Part shown: one piece after another, positions 26,288 to 35,400 of the stretch
Position numbering within the stretch: the stretch's first letter is position 1
How the letters are laid out: each line of letters starts with the position of its first letter
Assembly: GCF_005960665.1 (NCBI RefSeq)
Contig: NZ_CP040676.1
Coordinates: 2,543,001-2,607,000 of the forward strand
Reading direction: 5' to 3'
Origin: Exiguobacterium mexicanum
GTDB lineage: Bacteria; Bacillota; Bacilli; Exiguobacteriales; Exiguobacteriaceae
Length of the DNA stretch: 64,000 bases
Made by a program: the position numbers and the translations under genes
Notes under the pieces: model-generated
The model's input: only the letters and a program-made list of their open reading frames with translations
What the model was told of the DNA's origin: nothing
Database searches by the model: none

Positions 26288-26899
26288 TTATTTTACTAAG
26301 TAATACAATAAACTTTTGGCTGTATGCTTAAGTTCTAAGTTTTCCAAGAGAAGACCATTTTTTCCGTTTTCCCCCAAACTCAACTTACCTTTCACATAAT
26401 CGAAACGCTGATACTCAAGAATATAATTGGGAATCCCCTCAGGAAGATAGGTTCTGACTTCTAAAACTTGTTCATTTTTTAAATTTAGGTATTCAGCAAT
26501 AAACTTACCCCTTTTATCTTTATCAAAGTCATACTCATAAAATTTAATGTATCTCATAGGTTCAATTGAGCTTAAATAAACAGTTTCTGAATGGTCTTCA
26601 CCTAGTTCAATCACGTCGACTATGTTGTTTTTCTGATTTTCTGCATTGGATGTATAGACAACATCAATCGATTCAGTGATAAAGGTTTCTACTTTTCTAA
26701 CTAATAAATATCGACCAATCAAGTAAAAAAGAAAGAGCATTAAAGTGACAACAGAAGAAAAGAAAGATATAGCTTCTATCAGATTTAGTGTACGTAGCTC
26801 ATTTATTAATCTAGGGCTGATGTAACCAAAGACATATCCGGCTAAGAAAATTGCTATTCCTACACTAATTTTAAAGTTTCTATCACTCTTTCTTATCAT
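26288..26899 (-). CDS. Two-helix membrane protein paired with the TIR gene
   Basis: A 203-residue protein with membrane segments at about residues 11-29 and 43-66 and a cytoplasmic C-terminal domain of about 130 residues. That domain has beta-rich stretches such as SETVYLSSIEPMRYIKFYEY. I do not recognise a family. It precedes the TIR gene by 33 bases and is AT-rich like it, so the two likely form one transcription unit and possibly one defence module. Confidence 0.65.
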   Translation of the reverse strand: MIRKSDRNFKISVGIAIFLAGYVFGYISPRLINELRTLNLIEAISFFSSVVTLMLFLFYLIGRYLLVRKVETFITESIDVVYTSNAENQKNNIVDVIELGEDHSETVYLSSIEPMRYIKFYEYDFDKDKRGKFIAEYLNLKNEQVLEVRTYLPEGIPNYILEYQRFDYVKGKLSLGENGKNGLLLENLELKHTAKSLLYYLVK

Positions 26900-26980
26900 T
26901 AGTTCTATTCCCCTTTTGACGTTGCTAGTTCTTCATTCGTATTATAGCTTATTCACCGGGTTTCCGGGTCCTAAAGCAAG

Positions 26981-27008
26981 AGCCGCGTAACAGGCGATAT
27001 ACGCGGCT
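26981..27008 (-). terminator. Hairpin after the recombinase gene
   Basis: Perfect 9-bp stem AGCCGCGTA/TACGCGGCT with a 10-base loop. The T-rich tail is weak on either strand, so termination is only likely. Confidence 0.4.
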
Positions 27009-27110
27009 TTCATTAAATAGAAGTACATTTAGTCGCTTCATGGATAAAAGCTGTTTTAAACGCTCATTTGGACACTCAGGATTGATTTCAGCTTCGTCTG
27101 ATAAGCAACC

Positions 27111-28808
27111 TTATGCAATATTCAACAACAATGAAAAAGGCGGAGGTGACCCGTCAGGATCATCTCCACCTTTGCTCGAAAAGAAGCGTATGACTTCTTC
27201 ATTCAGTTTGATTTGAATCGTCTCGATCTGGCGACTTGCATCAATCGTGATTTCTTCGACTAGGATACGCACTAAACGTTTCTGTTGCTCCACAGTCAGC
27301 GCTTCGTCATAAAGCGTCATGAAGTTGCTTAGCACGCTTTCTACAACGTCAGTATCCACTTTCAATCGATCTTGCTCACGAAGTTTCCGTGCAATCTGGG
27401 ACAGCTCATTCTTCGTCGTCTCGATGTCGAAGTCACTCGCTTCTAAGCGTTTTTGTACCTCGACTTTTTTAATCATCCCGTCTTCATAAAGACCGAATGT
27501 TTTTTCACGCTTCCTTTCCAGACTCTCTAGGCGGCGCGTCAGGTGTGCATGACGCTTCTGTAATGGCTGGATTCCCTCCTTCGCATTCTTGTTCACCGCT
27601 TCAATAAGTCCTTTTAAAAGTGACCGATCGTTTAACAACTCGCGAATACGGTTGATGACATAAGGATTCGCTTTATCAATTCGAACCCCGTTAGAGCTAC
27701 ATACAGATGATCCTTTGTTTTTCCATTGCCCACAGGCATAGTATTCAAGCACGCGCTTTTCGCCGTTCTTTCGTCGATTCGTCGTCCGGGAGAGCACCAT
27801 CCCTGCACCGCATTGCGGACACTTCATGATTCCCGTCAGCAGATAGCTGCCCGAGTGAACCCGGTTTGGCGTGTAGCTTCTTCCTTTCAACAGCTCTTGC
27901 GTTTTTTTCCATGTCTCCGCATCAATGATGGGGTCATGAATACCTTTGACGAGTACAGGATCTGGATTGATGTTGTTACGGCGTTTGGTCGCCCACTCCT
28001 GTCGAACGTTGTAGCGGATGTATCCGGCATAAAGCGGATTGGTCAGGATGGTCTTGATTCCATTGATCGAGTGCTCGCGTTTATGCTTGGTCTTGTACCC
28101 CTCACGATTCAACAGATTGGCAATAGTCTTGTAACCATCGCCCAGATTGTAAAGGGTAAATATCCGGCGCACGACCTCTGCTTCATCTGGATTGATTTCA
28201 AGAATCGTATCGCCCCGTTTCCGCATCGTGTCCCGTACTTTGATGATGTCATAGCCGTATACGACACCCCCGTTCCATCGACCACTCTGAGCGCGCTCAA
28301 TCATCCCCATTTTCACGTTCTCGGCGATGTTCTTCCGTTCGAACTCAGAGACGGCAGCCATGATGTGAAACTGAAAGCTTCCTTGTGGGGTATTCGTATC
28401 GATGTTGTCCGTGTGGGAATAAAATTCAACGTTACGTAACTTCAATGAATCAACGATGTTCAGCATATCCGTGATTTTTCGGGATAGACGATTCATTTTC
28501 CAGACGAGTACAATATCAAGTCTTCTTTCTTCAACAGCCTGAAGCATTGCCTGAAGCCCAGGACGGTTTACGACGTCCTTCCCACTAATCCCTCGGTCCA
28601 CGAACTCTTCAACGAGTTCAAAGCCTTTTTCTTCGCATACTTGACGAAGTATTTTTAATTGGGCATCGATGGAATACCCTTCATCGGCTTGCTCGACCGT
28701 GGAAACGCGGGCATAAATTGCCGCGCGCTTTCCAGTTGTCGAAGTAAAGTCCTTTTTCGAATACGATTGTTGAAGTTCTAAAATCATGTTCCCTAATGAA
28801 TTAGTCAT
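27111..28808 (-). CDS. Large serine recombinase, Ccr-type
   Basis: A 565-residue site-specific recombinase. The resolvase catalytic domain (residues 27-175) has nucleophile Ser36 in YARVSTVEQADEGYSIDAQ and the LSR signature VWKMNRLSRK. A recombinase domain (about 180-310) follows, then a zinc ribbon (Cys330, Cys333, Cys359, Cys370) and a long coiled-coil C-terminal tail. Size and layout equal CcrC/CcrB of SCC elements and phage integrases. With the attachment repeats at rlmH, excision and integration of this island is the evident role. Its start overlaps a small upstream ORF by 8 bases. Confidence 0.92.
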   Translation of the reverse strand: MTNSLGNMILELQQSYSKKDFTSTTGKRAAIYARVSTVEQADEGYSIDAQLKILRQVCEEKGFELVEEFVDRGISGKDVVNRPGLQAMLQAVEERRLDIVLVWKMNRLSRKITDMLNIVDSLKLRNVEFYSHTDNIDTNTPQGSFQFHIMAAVSEFERKNIAENVKMGMIERAQSGRWNGGVVYGYDIIKVRDTMRKRGDTILEINPDEAEVVRRIFTLYNLGDGYKTIANLLNREGYKTKHKREHSINGIKTILTNPLYAGYIRYNVRQEWATKRRNNINPDPVLVKGIHDPIIDAETWKKTQELLKGRSYTPNRVHSGSYLLTGIMKCPQCGAGMVLSRTTNRRKNGEKRVLEYYACGQWKNKGSSVCSSNGVRIDKANPYVINRIRELLNDRSLLKGLIEAVNKNAKEGIQPLQKRHAHLTRRLESLERKREKTFGLYEDGMIKKVEVQKRLEASDFDIETTKNELSQIARKLREQDRLKVDTDVVESVLSNFMTLYDEALTVEQQKRLVRILVEEITIDASRQIETIQIKLNEEVIRFFSSKGGDDPDGSPPPFSLLLNIA

Positions 28809-28899
28809 TTTTCGTCTCCGCCTCTCTGTTCGCTTGTTGGTACAGCACCATGTCCTTGAGAATATTTGCTAGTTCGTTTGCTTGAGTGTCGATGTGCAT
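28801..28899 (-). CDS. Small ORF translationally coupled to the recombinase
   Basis: A 32-residue ORF, MHIDTQANELANILKDMVLY and on to ETKND. AAGGAG lies 10 bases before its ATG (28897-28899), and its stop overlaps the recombinase ATG by 8 bases. It begins 14 bases after the DUF927 gene. The arrangement suggests a real peptide or a leader that couples translation. A second ATG in another frame lies only 3 bases from the ribosome site and is less likely. Confidence 0.5.
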   Translation of the reverse strand: MHIDTQANELANILKDMVLYQQANREAETKND

Positions 28900-28913
28900 T
28901 GTTCATTCGCTCC

Positions 28914-30923
28914 TTAAATGTCGTCTCCGTCTTGCGGGGGAAGTTCAACGTCAATCAATTGCAAGTCAGCTTCAATTTGCTGCACTCGGGTCTGCTGAGA
29001 ACCAGGGTGTTCCCATTGAGGTCCATATCGAAGGCTTAACTCGGCCTCGGTAGGCAGATAATCATCAAAAGTTCCAGACTCAAAAGTGACCCGATACCCT
29101 GTCAATCGATCGTTGCCTAATGTCTTCGTTCGTGAAGTAATGCGATCACTGTCTGAAACGATGAAGCCTTTGGACTTCCACTCTTTCAAAACCACCTTCG
29201 GACTCGTATAACCCGCCTTTCTGAAAAACTCATGAAGATGTTCTTGCAGTATGAATACTTCGAATCGACTCGGATGTCTGATGGGTTTGATCTCACCTAA
29301 GACGTCATTACTCACAGGACGGTATGAGTCATATTTAAATTTCCGAATGTGTGTGATGACATAGTTGCGGAATTGATCGTATGCGGTGTTCGCAATATCA
29401 AGGGTCTTCAACTGCTCTTCAAAGATGTGCACCATCATATCGCGAAACTCCTGAAACTCTCTTGAAACTCGCGCTTGATCATCCTCTGCTGATTTGAAGA
29501 AGTATGAATATGCTAAACGAATCGATAAATCTAACGTGGCAAACATCGGCGATAGTCGGTTCACGTAATTGCTCGAATTCGATACGAGTGCTTCATAGCT
29601 GTCGCGAGTCCTGTTCCAAGAAGCCAATACTTTCTTAGGGTCAATACGGAGCAAGCCTTCAGCAAAGATTGGTCCCAATATTCCATGATGCTCATGAATT
29701 ATTTTTGAGACAGTCTCAGCGACTTCTTTCGATGGCATAAAATTGAGATCGGTGACCTCGATAGCGCGAACGGAAACACCTGCATTCTTAACATTGCGTC
29801 CATGTCGATCCAAGTTCCGTAGGCTTTGCTCACCTGTGGATACGCAAATCGTCGCAAAAACGGCTCGTGGTCTTTGTCGGGAATCACGCCCTAATCTCGC
29901 ACGTTCTTCACCGTTCGAAAACTGATAAATCATATCTGACGCATCACGGGACGCCATCGAAGACTCATCGATGAGTACAGGTAGACCGAAGTTTCCTTGA
30001 AAACCGTTCAACAGTGCATTAGGTGTCGCATCCCACGATGTCTTAAGAGGCGCCTCTAACGGACTACCGCCAACACTGACAGCCAATTTTGCGGCTGTGG
30101 TCTTCCCTGTCGAGCTGTTCCCATGCAGATGGATGATGTAGTTGAGAAGGTCTGGCTTTTGTAACTTAAGATAGCCATGTAACAAGGCAGAGAATCCGAT
30201 TGCTAGTGCGAATTTGACTTCCTTGTGCGGAAACAGTACTTTCAGTCGTTGAATGAGATCATCCGCATTGCCTTTTACCGTCACCGCTTTACGATATCGC
30301 TCACTCACCTGACTTTCCGTTATAAAGAGTTCACCCGTTTCTGTACGCTCGTACTCGTAAGCTTGATGGGCAAACAGTATCGAGTCTCCATCGATGCGTT
30401 TTTGCTTACGAAATCCTACATACTCGTGGATGGAGTTATGGGTAAGTTCATTGATTTGGAGCATCAGATAGTGAGCAAGTAACGGCTTATTGCCAGGAGT
30501 CGGATTGATGACTACCCCGAGGCTAGATAGATTGGACGACACCCCTTCATTGATACTTTGAGACGAGAGTTCGAGTTCATACCACTCTAAACCCTGTAAT
30601 TTGTATGCGATGGTCGCGATCAGCTCTCCTGTGATGCTGTTTCGTGTCACACTGCGTACATACATCGGGGTACATAAGCGTTTACGTGCAGGCATATAGT
30701 CATCGTAGTCCTTATCGTACTTCATCGCGTAAACACCCTTTGGATTTAAAAGGAACTCAGGTCCGTCCTCGTAGTGCATGAGATACTGACCGTCTGTAAA
30801 TACCGATTGATAGTCTATGTGCTCCACCTGCTCGTCTGGTATCGTTTCATACGATTCTGCAATTGACTCGTCGTACTCGTGTGCTTGCGGTTCGTGTTCG
30901 TTTCGTTCGGATAAATGCGACAT
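28914..30923 (-). CDS. DUF927-domain ATPase (SCC-type)
   Basis: A 669-residue protein. The N-terminal 220 residues are acidic and of unknown fold. The DUF927 P-loop ATPase core (about 225-480) has Walker A HGNSSTGKTT (267-276) and Walker B LPVLIDE (314-320). A winged-helix-like C-terminal part may bind DNA. In SCC elements DUF927 proteins and Cch helicases lie directly upstream of ccr genes and are thought to help the element replicate or transfer. Here it is likewise the gene before the recombinase, in one operon. Confidence 0.85.
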   Translation of the reverse strand: MSHLSERNEHEPQAHEYDESIAESYETIPDEQVEHIDYQSVFTDGQYLMHYEDGPEFLLNPKGVYAMKYDKDYDDYMPARKRLCTPMYVRSVTRNSITGELIATIAYKLQGLEWYELELSSQSINEGVSSNLSSLGVVINPTPGNKPLLAHYLMLQINELTHNSIHEYVGFRKQKRIDGDSILFAHQAYEYERTETGELFITESQVSERYRKAVTVKGNADDLIQRLKVLFPHKEVKFALAIGFSALLHGYLKLQKPDLLNYIIHLHGNSSTGKTTAAKLAVSVGGSPLEAPLKTSWDATPNALLNGFQGNFGLPVLIDESSMASRDASDMIYQFSNGEERARLGRDSRQRPRAVFATICVSTGEQSLRNLDRHGRNVKNAGVSVRAIEVTDLNFMPSKEVAETVSKIIHEHHGILGPIFAEGLLRIDPKKVLASWNRTRDSYEALVSNSSNYVNRLSPMFATLDLSIRLAYSYFFKSAEDDQARVSREFQEFRDMMVHIFEEQLKTLDIANTAYDQFRNYVITHIRKFKYDSYRPVSNDVLGEIKPIRHPSRFEVFILQEHLHEFFRKAGYTSPKVVLKEWKSKGFIVSDSDRITSRTKTLGNDRLTGYRVTFESGTFDDYLPTEAELSLRYGPQWEHPGSQQTRVQQIEADLQLIDVELPPQDGDDI

Positions 30924-31296
30924 TCCTCATATCCCCTTTTAGTTAATGTCCGGGCCCGGTAGACACACTATATGGCATGGATTTGTATAAAGGGAATAGA
31001 AAAACAACAAAAACTTTTCGCCCCGCTGTTGCTAGGGGTTTTGCATCCTCGCCGTCGTAAGTGCCTGTCCTGCTATCGATAAAACCGGAGGATTTTTCTT
31101 GATAGATGGAGTATTTTATAATAATTGAAATATTCAGTTATTTATAATTATTCAATTTTTACCTGATTATAAGATTATTCGAGTAAAAAAAATAGCGAAT
31201 CATGATTAAAAATCCATAATTCGCTACACCCCATTCATTTGTGTCTAATTATTGAAATCGTGAGATTGATAATAACTTTGCACAGCTCTTTCATCT
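30924..31296. other. Non-coding AT-rich region before the DUF927-recombinase operon
   Basis: No gene seen. It holds the promoter region of the DUF927 operon, a GC-rich short hairpin (CCCC-N10-GGGG then TTTT, near 31021-31043), a very AT-rich stretch with short inverted repeats (about 31120-31180), and a terminator (31185-31226). AT-rich DNA beside an element-encoded ATPase makes an origin of replication conceivable, but nothing proves it. Confidence 0.4.
31185..31226 (-). terminator. Terminator of the radC operon
   Basis: Perfect 8-bp stem TAGCGAAT/ATTCGCTA with an 18-base loop, followed by eight T on the minus strand. Confidence 0.6.
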
Positions 31297-31548
31297 TCAT
31301 TCCTCCGATAACTTTAAATAATAAGACAGATACAGCGCCACCATATTGCGATCTTCAGCAGACAATTGACTCAATACTTGTCTGACCACACCCTCATCGA
31401 TATCCGTCCCATCCGACACGTATTCCTCCATCAAGATGTCTTTCATCGCATCTTCATCCCAGATGCTATCCGAGTCCGCATTGATCCATGCGTCCGACTT
31501 GCAATAGACTTCCTCGCCGTCAATCCAAATTCGTTGATACTCGTTCAT
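31297..31548 (-). CDS. Hypothetical acidic protein of the element
   Basis: An 83-residue, strongly acidic protein (MNEYQRIWIDGEEVYCKSD), third and last gene of the radC operon, 3 bases after the previous gene. Family unknown. Acidic small proteins in such operons can be DNA mimics or anti-restriction proteins, but no motif supports that here. Confidence 0.6.
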   Translation of the reverse strand: MNEYQRIWIDGEEVYCKSDAWINADSDSIWDEDAMKDILMEEYVSDGTDIDEGVVRQVLSQLSAEDRNMVALYLSYYLKLSEE

Positions 31549-31551
31549 TAT

Positions 31552-31845
31552 TTATTCCTCCTCGATTAGTTGAATCAGTTTCAGTTCGTCACGTTGATAG
31601 ATGACCAGACACGTTCTTTGCTCATCACGTATGAGATGGACCAGATATTCTTTATACAGATACGTCTCAAGCAGGACCCGGTTTCCCGTTGTTTTTTCGA
31701 TTTCATCAGGTAAGAAGGACAGGTCCAACTCCTCTTTATCAAATTCGAATGCCTCGCTGACAATCAGGTCCCACCACACCTCATCCGATTTATCCACATA
31801 CATAAGAGCGCGGTCGATAATCGTTCTAGCATCATCCATCAGCAA
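31552..31845 (-). CDS. Hypothetical acidic protein of the element
   Basis: A 97-residue acidic protein rich in Glu, Asp and Leu. Its start overlaps the end of the radC-like gene by 7 bases, so it is translationally coupled. Family unknown. Confidence 0.6.
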   Translation of the reverse strand: MLMDDARTIIDRALMYVDKSDEVWWDLIVSEAFEFDKEELDLSFLPDEIEKTTGNRVLLETYLYKEYLVHLIRDEQRTCLVIYQRDELKLIQLIEEE

Positions 31846-32294
31846 TGCCCTCTTTCTTTCAATGAGACATATCCTTCTGTGCCGATAATCAAATGATCGA
31901 GCAACGGAATGCCGATTAAGTCTCCCGCCTGTGCCAAGCGCTCTGTGACCGATACATCTTCTCCACTAGGTTCACAGTCGTCAGACGGATGGTTATGACA
32001 CACCATAATGCACGCTGCGTTCGAGAGAATGGCAGACTTGAACACTTCACGAGGGTGAACTATGGACGCACTTAATGAGCCGATATGGACCGTCTCTAGC
32101 ACGACTGGTTCGTTCTTCATATTTAACCCCATCAGCACAAAATGCTCACGATCAAGGTCACCCATATAATTACGGAACAAAGAAACCGCATCACCTGGTG
32201 AGGTGATGCGGCGTTTAGCGTATAGTATTGATTTTTCTCTTACCAACTTTAGTGTAACGATAGGGATTCGTTTTTTTGGTTCATTGCTCATCAT
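31839..32294 (-). CDS. RadC-like JAB/JAMM-domain protein
   Basis: A 151-residue protein of the short RadC family found on mobile elements. The JAMM metal site is CHNHPSDDCEPSGED (about residues 99-113), preceded by an upstream Glu in VLETVHIGS. It lacks the N-terminal helix-hairpin-helix of chromosomal RadC. Short RadC proteins are common in SCC and other islands; their biochemical role is not settled. First gene of a three-gene operon, divergent from the restriction-modification gene. Confidence 0.87.
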   Translation of the reverse strand: MMSNEPKKRIPIVTLKLVREKSILYAKRRITSPGDAVSLFRNYMGDLDREHFVLMGLNMKNEPVVLETVHIGSLSASIVHPREVFKSAILSNAACIMVCHNHPSDDCEPSGEDVSVTERLAQAGDLIGIPLLDHLIIGTEGYVSLKERGHC

Positions 32295-32475
32295 ATTACC
32301 TCCTCAAATATTCTCAAGGAAATAATATATATTTAAAATTATCATTAAATTCGGAATTGACTAGAGGCGCTCTTATTCACATCAGTTTAGTCTGTATATG
32401 TTCTACAGAACTACCTTGTACGACTTGAACTGTATGCTAAAATTTAATTACTACATGTTTTGGAGGCTAGTAAAT

Positions 32476-35400
32476 ATGAAAGAACTATCTGAAGAAAAAG
32501 CAATACAACATTCCTTCGATACCCTCATTCGTTCGCTGGAGGGCGATCGCATGGTTCAACGAGATCGGGGCACACTTTTCGAATTATTAGTTGTAGCTTA
32601 CCTTAAAAATGAACCAATGTATGCGCGCTTGTTCGATGAGGTATGGATGTTACATAACGTTCCTGAAGATTATAAAATCCCTAAAAAAGATACAGGGGTT
32701 GATTTGGTTGCAAGGAACCGTGAAACTGGAAAACTCGTCGCAATTCAATGTAAATATTATTCGAAAGATACTACTATCCAAAAATCTCATATCGACTCTT
32801 TCTTGAACGAAGTTGGGAAAAGTTATTATGACGAGGGTATCATCGTTACGTCTACTGACAAGTGGAGTGATAACGCCAATAACGCTTTATTAGACCGAGA
32901 TAAGAGCATTGCTCGAATTGGACTTTCTCAATTACGAGATAGCGAAATTGATTGGACTCAGTTTTCAACAGAAAAACCTCAAAACATTCCGCTAAAATCC
33001 ATTAAAGAGCCACGTTCACACCAAATTCCTGCTATTGAAGCTGTAATCAATGGCTTTAAATCAGCTGATCGCGGAAAATTAATCATGGCTCCTGGAACAG
33101 GAAAAACGTATACCTCGATGGTTATCGCAGAAGAAATGGCTTCTAAAAAAGAAGGTCCTTTCCGTGTTCTTTATCTTGTTCCGAGTATCCAACTACTTTC
33201 TCAATCGCTTCGTGGATGGACAAGTGATTCAAAGTATAGACAGGACATGGATACGTTCGCAGTATGTTCGGACCGTAAGGTGACAAAACGCGTTAAAGGT
33301 GCAGATGAGTTTGAAGATATTGCGGCTGCTGATTTAGGTTATCCTGCGACTACTGACTACAACAAATTGATTGAGCGACAAAACGATATCGACTCATCTG
33401 AACATCAAAGCAAATTTTTGGTCGTCTTTTCTACATATCAATCTATCGATGTTATTATCGACGCACAAAAACATGGGTTCTATGAATTCGACTTAGTAGT
33501 CTGTGATGAAGCACACCGAACAACTGGTGCAACGGACGCTGGAAAAGATGCTAGTGCCTTCGTTAAAGTCCATAGCGATGATAACATCAGAGCTCGTAAA
33601 CGCCTCTATCAAACTGCGACTCCTCGTATCTACGGTGAAGATGCAAAGCAAAAAGCTGATGAAATGTCTGTTCTAATCGCAGACATGAATGACGCGAATA
33701 TTTATGGGGAAGAATTTTATCGCATTGGCTTTGGCGATGCTGTAAACAAAGGCATTTTAACAGATTACAAAGTCATGGTTCTCGCAGTTGATCAAAAGAT
33801 GGTTGAGCGCAATTTTCAAAAAATGATGTCAAAAGACTCAGAACTCGAATTTGATGATGTAACTAAAATCATTGGCTGTTGGAACGGACTTGTCAAAAGA
33901 CAAAGTCATTCAAATATAATATCAGCTAATCCAATGAAACGCGCGATTGCTTTTGCCGGAACCATCAAAGATTCCAAATTGATTACTGACATGTTTACAA
34001 ATGTTGTAGACATGTACATCAACGAATCTGGGTATCAAGCGGATCCCGTACGTATTCAAATCGAACATGCAGATGGATCAATGAATGCTTTACAAAAGAA
34101 CGAGAAAATATCATGGTTAAAATCTGAAGTTCCACCAAACACATGTCGTATCCTCTCAAATGCCCGTTTCCTAACTGAAGGAGTCGATATCCCAGATCTT
34201 GACGCAGTCATGTTTTTAAAGCCTCGTAAATCTAAAATCGATATTGCCCAAGCAGTAGGTCGAGTTATGCGGAAAGCCGATGGGAAAGAATATGGGTATG
34301 TCATTCTACCAATCGGAATTCCAGCAGGCTTTGATGAGAATGCAATTTTAGATAAAAATGAAAAATATCAAGTTGTGTGGGACGTTCTTAATGCATTACG
34401 TTCTTTAGATGAACGTTTTGACTCCACAATCAATAAATTAGAGCTTAACAAAAAGAAGCCTGATCAACTTCAGGTCGTAGGTGTGGGAGAGGCGCCTGAC
34501 GAGGACGACGGCGGTTTTAAAATTGCTGATCCGGAGACAGAACAGCTTCAATTCGGACTTGATATGGAAGAGTTTTCCGATATTGAGCGAGCTATTTATG
34601 GGAAAATCGTCAAAAAAGTTGGCAATGTGCGTTATTGGGAAGATTGGTCAAAAGACGTATCAGAAATCGCACAGCAGCATATCACACGCATCCAAGTTAT
34701 GATTGAGGATACTAATAATCAGGCATATCATGCCTTTAAGCAATTTGTTTCTGGACTCAGACACAACATCAATGAATCAATTTCAGAGCAACAAGCGATT
34801 GAGATGCTAGCACAACATCTGATCACCAAACCTGTTTTTGAAGCATTATTTGACTCATACAGTTTCGCTAAAGATAATCCTGTTTCTCAGGCAATGGATG
34901 CTGTATTAAGCGTCATGGATGAAAAAGGATTAATCAAGGAGCAAGAGCGACTTGAAAAATTCTATGAGAGTGTTCGTATTCGCGCAGAAGGTATAGACAA
35001 TCTTAAAGCGAAGCAAGACATCATTATTCAACTTTATGATAAATTCTTCAAAGTTGGATTCAAAGAAACAACAGAACGCCTTGGAATAGTATTTACTCCT
35101 GTTGAAGTAGTGGATTTCATTATTCATTCAGTAAATGACGTGTTACAAAAACACTTTGGTAAATCTATTGGAGATGAAGGTGTAAATATTTTAGACCCCT
35201 TCACGGGAACGGGAACATTTATCGTTCGTCTATTGCAAAGTGGACTAATTTCAAAAGAAGACTTGCTGCGTAAGTATACGCAAGAGCTTCATGCTAATGA
35301 AATCGTACTTTTAAGTTATTACATTGCAGCAATCAATATTGAGGAAACCTTCCATGCAATATTAAAACAAGAATATCAACCTTTCGAGGGAATCGTTTTG

